Assembly: GCF_014204795.1 (NCBI RefSeq)
Contig: NZ_JACHMB010000001.1
Coordinates: forward strand, 2,418,001 to 2,482,000
From: Nonomuraea jabiensis
Lineage (GTDB): Bacteria > Actinomycetota > Actinomycetes > Streptosporangiales > Streptosporangiaceae
DNA length: 64,000 nucleotides
Direction: 5' to 3'
In this document: in pieces, positions 9,655-19,110 of the stretch
Layout: each line of letters opens with the position of its first letter
Position numbering within the stretch: the stretch's first letter is position 1
Made by a program: the position numbers and the translations under genes
Notes under the pieces: model-generated
What the model was told of the DNA's origin: nothing
Databases searched by the model: none
What the model saw: the letters and a program-made list of their open reading frames with translations, nothing else

Positions 9655-10563
9655 TCAGGGGCCGTCGAACGAACGGCCGGTCAGCGCGACGAACGCATCG
9701 TCAAGGGTGCGCTTGTCGATACGCAGATCGCTGACCAGCACGTGGTGGCGGGCGAGCTGCGCGGTGACCGCCGTGGCGAAGTCACCCCTGCCCGTGACGA
9801 CCACCCGGTCCCCCGTCCTGACCACCCCGGTCACCCCCGGCAGCCCGCCCAGCTCCACCATGTCCCCCGCCATCAGCGTGAACCGCATCTGGTGCTCGGC
9901 GTCGATCCCGTCGACCAGCCCCGCCGGCGTGTCGAGCGCGACCACCCGCCCCCGATCGAAGACGGCCACGCGATCGCAGAGCTCCTCCACCTCATCCATG
10001 AAGTGGCTGACCAGCACCACCGTCACGCCACTCGCCCGGACCCGCTTGATCAGCTCCCAGGTGGTACGGCGAGCCTGCGGGTCGAGTCCCGTGGTCAGCT
10101 CGTCGAGGAACGCCACCCGCGGATTGCCCACCAGCGCCAGCGCGATGAACAGCCGCTGCTTCTGCCCACCCGACAACTTCCCGAACCGGCCGTTGCGCTT
10201 GTCCGCCAGCCCCCACTCCTCCAGCAGCTCACGCCAGTCGCGCGGCTCGGCGTAGAAGGAGGCGTACAGGTCGAGCGCCTCCCACACCTTGATGTTCTCG
10301 GGGAGCTGCGTGTGCTGGAGCTGCACCCCGATCTGCTCGCGCACCCTGGGCCCGTCCTTGACCGGGTCGAACCCGAGCACCTTGATCGCCCCGCTGTCGG
10401 CCCGCCTCAGCCCCTCCACACACTCCACGGCGGTGGTCTTCCCGGCACCGTTCGGACCGAGGATGCCAAAAATCTCGCCCTCCTCCACGGAGAACGACGC
10501 CCCATCCAGAACCGTCAGGTCCGCGTACTTCTTGCGGAGGTCTGTGACTTCGATGACTGCCAT
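9655..10563 (-). CDS. ABC transporter ATP-binding protein (DrrA-like)
   Basis: 302 residues. Walker A GPNGAGKTTA, ABC signature LSGGQKQRL, Walker B VAFLDELTTGLDP and the switch His in VVLVSHFMDE are all present. The C-terminal ~80 residues match the extra domain of DrrA-type exporters (TLDDAFVALTGR). It is first gene of a four-gene - strand operon: ATPase, permease, histidine kinase, response regulator. This is the usual actinobacterial self-regulated exporter set. Confidence 0.92.
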   Translation of the reverse strand: MAVIEVTDLRKKYADLTVLDGASFSVEEGEIFGILGPNGAGKTTAVECVEGLRRADSGAIKVLGFDPVKDGPRVREQIGVQLQHTQLPENIKVWEALDLYASFYAEPRDWRELLEEWGLADKRNGRFGKLSGGQKQRLFIALALVGNPRVAFLDELTTGLDPQARRTTWELIKRVRASGVTVVLVSHFMDEVEELCDRVAVFDRGRVVALDTPAGLVDGIDAEHQMRFTLMAGDMVELGGLPGVTGVVRTGDRVVVTGRGDFATAVTAQLARHHVLVSDLRIDKRTLDDAFVALTGRSFDGP

Positions 10564-10759
10564 GGCTCAAGCATCGTTTTCCCGCCCCTGCGCCGAATCG
10601 ATCTGCCGGCCATGCTCACCGGTGAATGCTGCTGACCGGAAAATCCACCGAACGGTTGATGCGCCCGCCGCCGGAAATACTCTGCTCGGCCATTTGGGGA
10701 CGCGATGGCCACAGCATGAGATGTGATCACTCTTTGCCGGCCGAGTCTATGATCTTCGC

Positions 10760-11377
10760 ATGTCGCTCAGGCCCGCCGTTCCGCTCCTGCTGACCCTCGG
10801 TCTCGTCGCCGGCTGCGGGGCGGCCCAAGGCAGCGGCACGGACGACGTCGAGTCCTCGAAACCGAAGGCCGCAGCGCCGGAGAACATCCAGGGACGCTGG
10901 TGGACGTGGGCGGCCTCCGAAGAGGAGAGCACGAACCCTGTGGCGGACACGACCGGGGAATTCTGCGACCGAAACCAGCCCGACGACGTGTGGTTTCTCG
11001 CTGGGACCTTCGGCGGCGCCGTCAAGCGGACATGCAGAGTGCCCGCCGGACGGCCAGTGGTCTTCCCGCTGGTGAATCAGATTTCCACCGAGCAGGAATG
11101 CAAAGGGTTCATGGCCACGGCGACAGGCAAGGCAACCCTTGACCGCAAGGCTGTCACGCCAGAACGGATGGAGAACGACAACGTCACCGTGACACATGGA
11201 GCGGGCAATCCCGTGAGCGGCGAGGAGGGAACCACCACGTCCTACGCTTGTGGCCTCTGGGCGCGCCTTCCACCGCTGAAGCCCGGTCGGCACGATCTGA
11301 TCATCCGCGGCTCCTCCGGCAGCTTCCGCACGGGCGTCGACTACACGCTCATCGTCCAGCCCGACCAGCAAGCATGA
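10760..11377 (+). CDS. Predicted lipoprotein of unknown function
   Basis: 205 residues. The signal peptide ends in lipobox LVAGC (Cys20), so the mature protein should be lipid-anchored outside the membrane. The body has a WWTWAASE segment near the N-terminus, several Cys, and a beta-rich C-terminus (PPLKPGRHDLIIRGSSGSF) that may form a small sandwich domain. I do not recognise a named domain. It is monocistronic and divergent from the ABC operon. Confidence 0.75.
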   Translation: MSLRPAVPLLLTLGLVAGCGAAQGSGTDDVESSKPKAAAPENIQGRWWTWAASEEESTNPVADTTGEFCDRNQPDDVWFLAGTFGGAVKRTCRVPAGRPVVFPLVNQISTEQECKGFMATATGKATLDRKAVTPERMENDNVTVTHGAGNPVSGEEGTTTSYACGLWARLPPLKPGRHDLIIRGSSGSFRTGVDYTLIVQPDQQA

Positions 11378-11675
11378 GACGAAACGGTCGGACACCACCG
11401 GCTGGCCCGGTCCAGAGCCTGAGCGACCGCCCGGCGGCCGGGATATGGCGCCATATTCGGGAAATAGCCGACATTTTTGCAGAGATGACCAGTGACTATC
11501 GAGTAGTACTAACAAAGGGACATGCAGAGGGAAAAAGGCATCGATCACCGTTTGCGGCTCTAGCGACCGGAAACCAACCCCCAGAAATAGTCCGGCGGGC
11601 ACTCTCGCGCGAGACTCGCCCGATTCGGATTTCATGTCCAAATTTCGGGGCTTTGGTACATTCCCGGGGGAGAAT
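11378..11675. other. Intergenic region, AT-richer, promoter-containing
   Basis: No convincing gene. The middle is lower in GC than its surroundings (around 11,450-11,530). AAATTTC occurs twice close to the serine hydrolase start (at ~11,640 and ~11,682). Promoters are likely here but I cannot fix -35/-10 boxes. Confidence 0.4.
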
Positions 11676-12881
11676 ATGCCTAAATTTCCTAATATGGCCT
11701 GGCTGCTTGCGGTCGGCGCCGCTCTGACTAGTGGGGCCATGCCTGCGGGCGCTCCCGCCATCGCCGCGTCCGCCATCACAACCCACGCCACTCAGAATCC
11801 GGACCCGCTGGCCACCGTACCGGCACCACGCGGCGATCGCACCGCCGCGGCGATGCGCGAGTACTTCCGGGACCTGGCCCAGCGGAAGCAGTTCAGCGGC
11901 TCGGTGCTGGTAGTACGGCGTGGTCAGGTGCTGCTGCGGACCGCTGCCGGCGAGGCCGACGAGGAAAGGCACATCCCCAACCGGCCGGACACGGTCTTCC
12001 GCCTCGCCTCGGTCACCAAGCAGTTCACCTCGATGCTCATGCTGAAGCTGCGCGACCGCGGGCTGCTCGGCCTGGACGACCCGATCTGCCGGCATCTCGT
12101 CCCGGCGTACATCGAGACCTGCCCGAAGGCGTGGCGACCCGTCACGATCCGCCAGATCCTCACGCACACGTCCGGCATCGTCAACATCCAGGATCTGCCG
12201 GACTTCTATGCCAAGCTCTCGCAACCGACCACGACCCGGGAGCTCATCCAGCGCTTCGTCCACAGGCCGCTGGACTTCAAGCCCGGGACCAACTGGAAGT
12301 ACAGCAACGGCGGCTACGTCCTGGCCGGAGCGATCATCCAGGCGGTGACCCACAAGCCGTACGGCACCGTACTGCATGAAGAGATCACCGGCCCGCTGCA
12401 CCTCCGGCACACCGGTTACAGCCGGGGCAATCCGCCCGACGGGTACGCGAAGGGCTACTTCACGGTCGGATCACCGGCCCCGCCCACCAACGGCTCCCAG
12501 GCGTTCTCCGCGACCGGCATCTACTCCACCGTGGACGACATCGCCCGCTGGGACCGGTCGTTCGGCGCCGATCTGGTCGCGCCGCCCGCCACCGTCAAGC
12601 AGGCGTTCACGCCACAGGCCCCGTGTCCCCCCAACGGCTGCCTCACCCTGCCGTCGACCTCGTACGCCTTCGGCTGGGCCGTCGACCGCCTCCACGGGCA
12701 CCGGCTCCGGTACCACCACGGGCTCCTCCAGGGCTACGCGGCGATGAACATGTACCTGCCCGATGACGACATCGAGGTAGTCGTGCTCAGCAACGTGCAG
12801 GAAACCGACACCTACGGCATCGGCCGCGACCTCGCCACGATGGCCCTCGATTCCTCGGACGCGGAGCGGTCCTCGCGATGA
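11676..12881 (+). CDS. Secreted serine hydrolase, beta-lactamase class C / DD-peptidase fold
   Basis: 401 residues starting at the ATG preceded by GGGGGAGAAT. It has an N-terminal signal sequence (~1-30). The catalytic SxxK motif is in FRLASVTKQFTS, the YxN motif in WKYSNGGYVLAG, and the third motif region is HHGLLQGYAA rather than the classical KTG. Such proteins include esterases, DD-peptidases and beta-lactamase homologues; the substrate cannot be read from sequence. A strong hairpin follows. Confidence 0.85.
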   Translation: MPKFPNMAWLLAVGAALTSGAMPAGAPAIAASAITTHATQNPDPLATVPAPRGDRTAAAMREYFRDLAQRKQFSGSVLVVRRGQVLLRTAAGEADEERHIPNRPDTVFRLASVTKQFTSMLMLKLRDRGLLGLDDPICRHLVPAYIETCPKAWRPVTIRQILTHTSGIVNIQDLPDFYAKLSQPTTTRELIQRFVHRPLDFKPGTNWKYSNGGYVLAGAIIQAVTHKPYGTVLHEEITGPLHLRHTGYSRGNPPDGYAKGYFTVGSPAPPTNGSQAFSATGIYSTVDDIARWDRSFGADLVAPPATVKQAFTPQAPCPPNGCLTLPSTSYAFGWAVDRLHGHRLRYHHGLLQGYAAMNMYLPDDDIEVVVLSNVQETDTYGIGRDLATMALDSSDAERSSR

Positions 12882-12979
12882 CGGGGCGCCTGTAACGGAG
12901 AAGCCCGGCGACGGCGTGGAGGTGCTGGCCGCACGCCGCGACGCCGTAGTCACCTGGTCGAGAGCGTTTGGAAACGAGC

Positions 12980-13010
12980 TGAGGCGCCACCCGCGGAGAG
13001 TGGCGCCTCA
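12980..13010 (+). terminator. Hairpin terminator after serine hydrolase
   Basis: TGAGGCGCCAC pairs with GTGGCGCCTCA across a 9-base loop, an 11-bp perfect stem. It lies about 100 bases past the stop. The following GTCGTTC is only weakly T-rich. Confidence 0.65.
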
Positions 13011-13067
13011 GTCGTTCGACCCTTGTCGGCCTGGGCTGGGAGGACGGCGCCCGCTCGTGCTTGTATC

Positions 13068-13754
13068 GTGCCGGACGTGACGCGTGCCGACTGGTCAGAC
13101 GTACGAGAACGGCTTTCGCGGCTGGCCGCCGCACCCGGTTCCGACGCGGTCTTCGGTTCCAAGGGCCACGGCTGGAAGCTGGAGCCGCCGCTGGAAGCCG
13201 AAGAACTGGCCGAGGTAGAGGCCCAGCTCCGGATAGAGCTACCTGGCGAGTACCGGTCCTTCCTGCTCCAGGCGGGGCGCGGTGGGGCAGGTCCTGCCTA
13301 TGGGCTCTTTCCCCTGCGTCGTACGGAGGGCCGGTGGCAGTGGGAGGGCGACGGCGCCGAGCTCACGGACCTGTACACACTGAACCAGCCGTTTCCTCAT
13401 GTCGAGGCGTTCAACCCGGCCGACGGTCTTCCTGAACCGCCTGACGAAGCAGATTTCGATTCCACCGAGGAATTCGACGCGGCCGAGGATGCGTACTGGC
13501 AGCAGCACGACACGATCGTCCACGACGCCCGGCACTCGATCGGGCTGCTGTACCTGTGCCATCTCGGCTGCGCGTACCGGGAAGCCTTAGTGATCACCGG
13601 CCCGGCGCGGGGCCAGATGTGGGCTGACAACACCGCCGGCGATGCCGGATACGAACCGCTGTACGACGACGCCGGAAAGCCGCTCGGGTTCGCCCATTGG
13701 TATCGGCGTTGGCTGGACGTGGCAGAAGACCAAGCATCACACGGTAGCCATTAA
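13068..13754 (+). CDS. SMI1/KNR4-family protein
   Basis: 228 residues. The family core is clear: LEPPLEAEELAEVEAQLRIE, then LPGEYRSFLLQAGRGGAGPAYGLFPL, followed by acidic stretches and GFAHWYRRWLD. In bacteria many SMI1/KNR4 proteins are immunity proteins of polymorphic toxin systems, but no toxin gene adjoins this one, so a housekeeping or orphan role is equally open. The GTG at 13068 or 13077 is preferred over an upstream TTG. Confidence 0.7.
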   Translation: MPDVTRADWSDVRERLSRLAAAPGSDAVFGSKGHGWKLEPPLEAEELAEVEAQLRIELPGEYRSFLLQAGRGGAGPAYGLFPLRRTEGRWQWEGDGAELTDLYTLNQPFPHVEAFNPADGLPEPPDEADFDSTEEFDAAEDAYWQQHDTIVHDARHSIGLLYLCHLGCAYREALVITGPARGQMWADNTAGDAGYEPLYDDAGKPLGFAHWYRRWLDVAEDQASHGSH

Positions 13755-13822
13755 GGCGCGGCCACATCCCGGGGTGGCTCGCCACCCTGCTGTGGCCTGG
13801 GCCTTGGCACAAATACGAAAAC

Positions 13823-13849
13823 GCCCCGGAGCGTTTCTCGCTTCGGGGC
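13823..13849 (-). terminator. Terminator of the tRNA operon
   Basis: On the - strand GCCCCGAAGCG pairs with CGCTCCGGGGC around AGAAA, followed by TTTTCGTATTT. It is a good intrinsic terminator 19 bases beyond tRNA-Phe. Confidence 0.85.
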
Positions 13850-13867
13850 ATCTTGGCTGTTCAATGC

Positions 13868-13944
13868 TGGTGGTCAGGGGCAGGGTCGAACTGCCGACCT
13901 TCCGCTTTTCAGGCGGACGCTCGTACCAACTGAGCTACCTGACC
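13868..13944 (-). tRNA. tRNA-Phe (GAA)
   Basis: 77 bases including encoded CCA. The acceptor stem GGTCAGG pairs with CCTGACC and the discriminator is A. The anticodon arm TCCGC-CTGAAAA-GCGGA gives anticodon GAA. It is last of three co-transcribed tRNAs. Confidence 0.95.
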
Positions 13945-13949
13945 CAGAG

Positions 13950-14024
13950 CGGTCCTGACGGGACTTGAACCCGCGACCTCCACCTTGACAGGGTGGCGAG
14001 CACTCCAAACTGCTCTACAGGACC
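13950..14024 (-). tRNA. tRNA-Asp (GTC)
   Basis: Acceptor GGTCCTG pairs with CAGGACC, discriminator G, no encoded CCA. The anticodon arm CCACC-CTGTCAA-GGTGG gives anticodon GTC. Confidence 0.95.
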
Positions 14025-14122
14025 TTGCGTTTCTTGCTGTTCTTGCCGTTTGCGCTCGTTTAGCTTACCAGGTCTTCGGTGGTCTTCGACCAGCCGTTTT
14101 CCGGTGCGCTAACCGCTCGCAG

Positions 14123-14195
14123 TGCCCCCAACGGGATTCGAACCCGTGCCGCCGCCTTGAAAGGGCGGTGTCCTAGGCCGCTAGACGATGGGGGC
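14123..14195 (-). tRNA. tRNA-Glu (TTC)
   Basis: Acceptor GCCCCCA pairs with TGGGGGC, discriminator A, no encoded CCA. The anticodon arm CCGCC-CTTTCAA-GGCGG gives anticodon TTC. The Glu-Asp-Phe order is common in actinobacteria. The stop codon of the metallophosphoesterase gene abuts its 5' end. Confidence 0.95.
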
Positions 14196-15755
14196 TCAGG
14201 ATTCCCTGTCGCCTTCCGTCGGAGACCTCTGAAGCATAGGGGACGATTGCCCTTGATGCCAAAGTGGCTTACCGGCGGACGGCGACTGCGTGCCAGAGAT
14301 CGGTCCCGTTGGCGACGGGGCGTTCGTTGGCTCCGGGGAAATCATACGTTGTGGGTCGGGCTCCACGTGACGCTGGATGTACACCGACTGCTCCCCCAGG
14401 CCGCCCAGCGTGATGTCGTCCCATGCCTGCATGCGCTTGGTCTCCCTGTCGAAGTACAGGACCGAGGCCTGGACCGGCGTGGGCTGGGCGTGTTCGAGGG
14501 CGCGCAGGCCGGCGCCGCCGGTCGAGCCCTGGACGAGGAGACGGGTGCCCGAGGGGAGCATGGACGTCTTTCGGGCGTGGGTGTGGCCGGCGAGGATCAT
14601 GGGGGCCGCGCCGGAGAAGCCCTTGCCGACGTCCGGGTCGTGTACGGCGATCACGTCCGGCTTGTTCACCTTGGCGAGGTGGGAGCGGGCGTACTGGCCG
14701 AGCACGGCCGGGTCCGAGTCGGCGGCCACGGACTTGTCGGGGGTGAAGCGGGGGTCGCCCAGGCCGTAGATCTTCAGGCCTGCCACGGTCTCGGTGGTGT
14801 CGTCCAGAACCACGGAGTTCTTCTGCTTCTCGACCGCTTTCTGGGTGGTCATCGAGTCGTGGTTGCCGCGTACGTACACGTACGGGACCCCGAGGCGGCC
14901 GATCTCGTCCACGAACTTGTTCTCGGCCTTGGTGCCATGGTCGGAAATGTCGCCCGTGTCGATGACCATGTCCACGCTGAACTGGTCCTTGAGGGAGCGG
15001 ATGACGTTCCAGGCGATGGGGTTGATGTGGATGTCGGAGACGTGCAGGACCCGGATGGTCTTGGGGTTGGCGTCGTACAGCGGCAGGGTGGAGACCGTGT
15101 CGTACAGCTTGGAGACGTTCGTGACGAGTTTGGTGAGTTGCGACCGGTACGACTCGAAGCGGGTGACGATCGACTCGGCGCTGCCCACGAGCGACGGCGC
15201 GGCGGCGACGAGGCCCGAGTAGCGGGGCTCGACGAGAGAGCTGGGACGGAACGTCAGGGCCGCGAGGGCCCCGGTGCCCGCCAGCGCCACGGAGGCGGCC
15301 AGAAGGCCCATCAGGGCCACTCTGGGGCGCCTGAAGACCATCAGGACCGCGATGAGCGCCCCGGCCCCCGCGCAGAGCAGCGAGCGGATCACCAGCGCGC
15401 GTACGCCGTCGAGAAGGTCGTCCTCGACGAGCCCCGGCAGGCGGTCGGCCAGCCGCGGGTCCTCGATGAGGGATTTGGCGCGCTCCTGGTCGATGTTCTC
15501 GAGCGTGATGCGCAGCCGCAGCGGCGCGTCATGCGTGCGGAACGTGAGCGTCCCGAGCGGGCTGGCGTCGACGACCGTCTCGCCGTTCCAGGCCGGCCGG
15601 AGCGACATGCCGGTCTCCACAGGCCCGATCTGGGCTCGTACGGTGCCGCTGAGGAAGATGCCCAGCCAAGCACCCACCGCGGCCACGAGGAGCACCGCCG
15701 CACCCCTCGCCACCCTGGACCTAATGACTGCCTTTGACCTGTGAACGAACTTCAT
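14196..15755 (-). CDS. Membrane-anchored metallophosphoesterase
   Basis: 519 residues. One membrane helix lies near the N-terminus (AVLLVAAVGAWLGIFL) and two near 120-165, placing the catalytic domain (~235-440) outside or at the membrane. Calcineurin-type metal motifs are all present: LHVSDIHI, DTGDISD, RGNHDS and AGHTHARK. The C-terminal ~60 residues are Pro/Ser-rich and disordered. The stop codon touches tRNA-Glu, so read-through into the tRNA operon is possible. The start overlaps no other gene and is divergent from the zincin gene. Confidence 0.88.
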   Translation of the reverse strand: MKFVHRSKAVIRSRVARGAAVLLVAAVGAWLGIFLSGTVRAQIGPVETGMSLRPAWNGETVVDASPLGTLTFRTHDAPLRLRITLENIDQERAKSLIEDPRLADRLPGLVEDDLLDGVRALVIRSLLCAGAGALIAVLMVFRRPRVALMGLLAASVALAGTGALAALTFRPSSLVEPRYSGLVAAAPSLVGSAESIVTRFESYRSQLTKLVTNVSKLYDTVSTLPLYDANPKTIRVLHVSDIHINPIAWNVIRSLKDQFSVDMVIDTGDISDHGTKAENKFVDEIGRLGVPYVYVRGNHDSMTTQKAVEKQKNSVVLDDTTETVAGLKIYGLGDPRFTPDKSVAADSDPAVLGQYARSHLAKVNKPDVIAVHDPDVGKGFSGAAPMILAGHTHARKTSMLPSGTRLLVQGSTGGAGLRALEHAQPTPVQASVLYFDRETKRMQAWDDITLGGLGEQSVYIQRHVEPDPQRMISPEPTNAPSPTGPISGTQSPSAGKPLWHQGQSSPMLQRSPTEGDRES

Positions 15756-15788
15756 ACGCTTTCTTGCCTACCCGAGGGACGGGGCAGA

Positions 15789-16139
15789 ATGGCAAGTGTG
15801 ATCGAGGTTTCGCGGGAGAAGTTCGAGGAACTCGTGGCCGAGGCATTGGACACGATCCCTCCCGACCTCACGCGCGCCATGAGCAATGTCGTCGTCACTG
15901 TCGTCGATGACCCGCCGGAGCCCCACCTGCTCGGCCTGTACACCGGTGTCCCCCTTACGGAACGCGGCGACTGGTACTCAGGGGTCCTGCCCGACCGCAT
16001 CGAGATCTACCGCAATCCGATATGCCAGATTTGCGATACGGAGGACGACGTCATCGACGAGGTGCGCATCACGGTCGTCCATGAGGTCGGCCATCACTTC
16101 GGCATCGACGACGCTAGACTTCACGAGCTGGGCTGGTAA
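15789..16139 (+). CDS. Small zincin-like metallopeptidase-family protein
   Basis: 116 residues. The zinc motif HEVGHHFGI (HExxH) is near the C-terminus, with downstream Asp/Glu. The IPPDLTRAMSNVVVTVVDDPPE and LLGLYTGVPLTERG segments are typical of the short 'metallopeptidase family' proteins found widely in actinobacteria. No protease activity is established for most members. Divergent from the metallophosphoesterase gene. ATG at 15789 is chosen; a GTG three codons later is possible. Confidence 0.85.
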   Translation: MASVIEVSREKFEELVAEALDTIPPDLTRAMSNVVVTVVDDPPEPHLLGLYTGVPLTERGDWYSGVLPDRIEIYRNPICQICDTEDDVIDEVRITVVHEVGHHFGIDDARLHELGW

Positions 16140-16240
16140 CCCTTTGCTTTTGGTTGGCTTCTTTGGGTTGCGGCTTGCCATAATGATCGGGCACCTTAGG
16201 TGACGTAGCGAACACTGTAAGTCAGGCACAGCGGAGTCCA

Positions 16241-17530
16241 ATGGGGGCCATGCGGGCAGGTCGTCCGCCGGGACGGCATCGCCGTGCTGAAGGGCACGCC
16301 ACATATCGGGAAGTCATCGCACTCAGGGAGTTCAGAGCACTCTGGTACGGCCAGGGCCTTTCCCTCCTTGGCGACCAGCTCGCCCAGGTGGCACTCGCCG
16401 TACTCGTCTATGACCGCACGCAGTCACCGCTGGCCACGGCGGCCGTCTACGCGCTGACGTACCTTCCGTCCATCGTGGGCGGGCCGCTGCTGGCCGGGCT
16501 GGCGGACCGGTTCGCGCGCAGAGCGGTGATGCTGATCTGCGACCTGGTCCGGGCGGCGCTGGTGGCCGCGATGGCGGTGCCGGGCATGCCGTTCTGGGCG
16601 CTGTGCGTGCTGGTGTTCCTGGTGGTGCTGCTCAGCGCGCCGTTCTCGGCCGCGCGGGCGGCGCTGCTGCCCGAGGTGCTCGAAGGCGACCGGTACGTCA
16701 TCGGCTCGGCGATCCAGAACATGACGAACCAGGCCGTACAGATGCTCGGTTTCGCGGCGGGCGGAGCGGTGATCGCGACCATGGGCCCCTACCGGGCGCT
16801 CGCGCTGGACGCCGCGACGTTCCTGGGCTCCGCGCTGATCCTCGTGTCAGGGGTACGGCGCCGGCCCTCCGCGAGCCACGACGGCTCGAAACCGTCCATG
16901 TGGACGATGACCAGGGCGGGAGCCCGGCTCGTGTTCGGGTCGCGGAAGCTGCGGACGCTCGTCCTGTTCGCGTGGTTGTGCGGCTTCTACATCCTGCCTG
17001 AGGGCATCGCCGTGCCGTACGCGGCCAAGCTCTCCACGGGCACGCTGTTCGCCACGTGGACGCTGCCGGTGCCGGTGATCACCGGGCTGCTGATGGCGGC
17101 GATGCCGACGGGGACGGTGCTGGGGGCGTTCCTTTTCAGCAGGTTCGTGCCACCGCCGCGGCGGCTGCGGCTCATGGGGTGGCTGGCCATGCTGAGCTGC
17201 GCGCCCCTGATCGTGACAGCGCTGTATCCGCCGCTGGAGGTGGTGCTCGCCGCGTGGGTTCTGTCGGGGGTCGGCGGGGCGTACCAGCTCGCGGCCAATG
17301 CCGCCTTCGTTCAGCGCGTGCCGGCCGAACGTCGCGCCCAGGCGTTCGGCCTCGTGCAGTCGGGGCTGATGGCCGTACAGGGGATCGGGATCTTGGTGGG
17401 CGGGTTCGCGGCGGAGAGACTCGGTCCTGAGCCGGTGGTCGCGCTGGCCGGATTCACCGGGCTGATCTGCGCGGCCGTGCTGGCCCTGTTCTGGACCGAG
17501 CCTCGCGAACGCGTGCCCGCCGCAGCCTGA
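16241..17530 (+). CDS. MFS transporter
   Basis: 429 residues with about 12 predicted membrane helices. The N-terminus EFRALWYGQGLSLLGDQLAQ and the loop LADRFARRAVML (motif A-like) match the DHA3-type drug/siderophore exporter subgroup. Its stop codon directly abuts the stop of the convergent PspC gene. Substrate unknown. Confidence 0.85.
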   Translation: MGAMRAGRPPGRHRRAEGHATYREVIALREFRALWYGQGLSLLGDQLAQVALAVLVYDRTQSPLATAAVYALTYLPSIVGGPLLAGLADRFARRAVMLICDLVRAALVAAMAVPGMPFWALCVLVFLVVLLSAPFSAARAALLPEVLEGDRYVIGSAIQNMTNQAVQMLGFAAGGAVIATMGPYRALALDAATFLGSALILVSGVRRRPSASHDGSKPSMWTMTRAGARLVFGSRKLRTLVLFAWLCGFYILPEGIAVPYAAKLSTGTLFATWTLPVPVITGLLMAAMPTGTVLGAFLFSRFVPPPRRLRLMGWLAMLSCAPLIVTALYPPLEVVLAAWVLSGVGGAYQLAANAAFVQRVPAERRAQAFGLVQSGLMAVQGIGILVGGFAAERLGPEPVVALAGFTGLICAAVLALFWTEPRERVPAAA

Positions 17531-17815
17531 TCACGACTGCGGCTTCTGCTCGCCGCTCCAGTCCGTCCTGCTGCGGTCCTGCTGCTTGTTGATGAGATCC
17601 TGGACGATGGAGGTGTCGGTGTCCTCTTCGGGCATGAGGAGCCAGCCGATCGCGTACACGCCGACGCCCAGCCCGCCGAACAGGGTCGCGATCGCCAGCG
17701 CGATGCGCACCAGGTTGGCGTCGATCCCGACGAACTCGCCGATGCCGGAGCAGACGCCCGCGACGATCCTGCCCTTGTGGGTCCGACGCAGCTTCTTGAC
17801 GTTGTATTCGCTCAT
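17531..17815 (-). CDS. PspC-domain membrane protein
   Basis: 94 residues. The PspC domain signature is complete: LRRTHKGRIVAGVCSGIGEF, VGIDANLVRIAL, then a membrane helix ending AIGWLLMPEED. A hydrophilic tail follows. Stress-sensing envelope protein family; no pspA gene nearby. Confidence 0.9.
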   Translation of the reverse strand: MSEYNVKKLRRTHKGRIVAGVCSGIGEFVGIDANLVRIALAIATLFGGLGVGVYAIGWLLMPEEDTDTSIVQDLINKQQDRSRTDWSGEQKPQS

Positions 17816-17906
17816 GTCTCAAGACTGCCCGTGGGCCCGGTGTTAGCACATCAGGATTCCCCCTGGTACAACCCTGGTAGCCCCCTATGTGAGGAAGGGA
17901 CCCGCG

Positions 17907-19061
17907 ATGGACGACCTGCTGCGCCTGGACGACCGGCTCGACGCCGACCAGCGGCTGATCCGCGACACGGTCAAGTCGTTCGTCTCCGACCGCGTCCTGC
18001 CGCACGTCGGCGACTGGTTCGAGGAGGCGGCCTTCCCGGCGCGCGAGCTCGCGCCCGAGCTCGGCGCCCTCGGGCTGCTGGGGATGCACCTGCAGGGGTA
18101 CGGCTGCGCCGGGACGGACGCGGTGTCGTACGGGGTGGCGTGCCGCGAGCTCGAGGCCGGGGACTCGGGGCTGCGGTCGTTCGTGTCGGTGCAGGGTTCG
18201 CTGGCCATGTTCCCCATCTGGCGGTACGGCTCCGACGAGCAGAAAGAGGAGTGGCTGCCGCGGATGGCGGCCGGTTCGGCCATCGGCTGCTTCGGCCTGA
18301 CGGAGCCGGACCACGGCTCCGACCCCGCCAATATGCGGACTTATGCCAAGAAAGACGGATCCGACTGGATCCTCAACGGCTCCAAGATGTGGATCACCAA
18401 CGGCTCCATCGCCGACGTCGCCGTGGTCTGGGCGCAGACCGACGAAGGCATCCGCGGCTTCGTCGTACCGACCTCCACCCCCGGCTTCTCCGCCCCTGAG
18501 ATCCACAAGAAACTGTCCCTGAGGGCCTCGGTCACCTCGTCCCTCTATTTCGACGACGTACGCCTGCCCGCCTCCGCCGCCCTCCCGGGCGTCATCGGCC
18601 TCCGCGGCCCCCTCTCCTGCCTCTCAGAAGCCCGCTTCGGCATCGTCTGGGGCGTCGTGGGCGCCGCCCGCGCCTGCCTGGAGGCCGCGGTGGACTACGC
18701 GAAGACCAGGGTCCAGTTCGACAAGCCGATCGGGTCGTTCCAGCTGACGCAGGAGAAACTCGCCTGGATGTACGTCGGCACCGCCCAGGCCCAGCTCACC
18801 GCCCTCCATCTGGGCACCCTGAAGGACGCCGGCCAACTGGAGCCCCGGCAGATCAGCTTCGGCAAGCTGGCCAACGTACGCGCCGCCCTGGACATCGCCC
18901 GCCAGGCCCGCTCCATCCTGGGCGGGAACGGAATCACCCTGGAGTACCCTGTGATCAGGCACATGAACAACCTGGAGTCTGTGCTGACGTACGAGGGCAC
19001 CCAGGAGATCCACACGCTGGTGCTGGGGGAGGCGCTGACGGGTCTGGCCGCTTACCGGTGA
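17907..19061 (+). CDS. Acyl-CoA dehydrogenase (glutaryl-CoA dehydrogenase-like)
   Basis: 384 residues. The FAD-binding motif CFGLTEPDHGSDPANM and WILNGSKMWITNG are classical. The catalytic Glu lies in YEGTQEIHTLVLG and the FAD/tetramer motif in RSILGGNGI. The YAKTRVQFDKPIGSFQLTQ and RHMNNLESVLTYEG pattern fits the glutaryl-CoA dehydrogenase branch. A GAGGAAGGG ribosome site precedes the ATG at 17907. Monocistronic, ending 50 bases before tRNA-Lys. Confidence 0.9.
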   Translation: MDDLLRLDDRLDADQRLIRDTVKSFVSDRVLPHVGDWFEEAAFPARELAPELGALGLLGMHLQGYGCAGTDAVSYGVACRELEAGDSGLRSFVSVQGSLAMFPIWRYGSDEQKEEWLPRMAAGSAIGCFGLTEPDHGSDPANMRTYAKKDGSDWILNGSKMWITNGSIADVAVVWAQTDEGIRGFVVPTSTPGFSAPEIHKKLSLRASVTSSLYFDDVRLPASAALPGVIGLRGPLSCLSEARFGIVWGVVGAARACLEAAVDYAKTRVQFDKPIGSFQLTQEKLAWMYVGTAQAQLTALHLGTLKDAGQLEPRQISFGKLANVRAALDIARQARSILGGNGITLEYPVIRHMNNLESVLTYEGTQEIHTLVLGEALTGLAAYR

Positions 19062-19110
19062 TGTAGGCGTCGCGGGCAGGGCGGTAATCTCTGTACCCTT
19101 GCTGTTGCGA

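Noticed and set aside
13068..13754. Toxin-immunity pair
   Set aside because: SMI1/KNR4 proteins can be immunity proteins, but no toxin, secretion or RHS gene adjoins, so no system is claimed.
13868..14195. Three tRNAs as an integration hotspot
   Set aside because: No integrase or duplicated tRNA end lies next to this operon; the flanking genes look like core chromosome.
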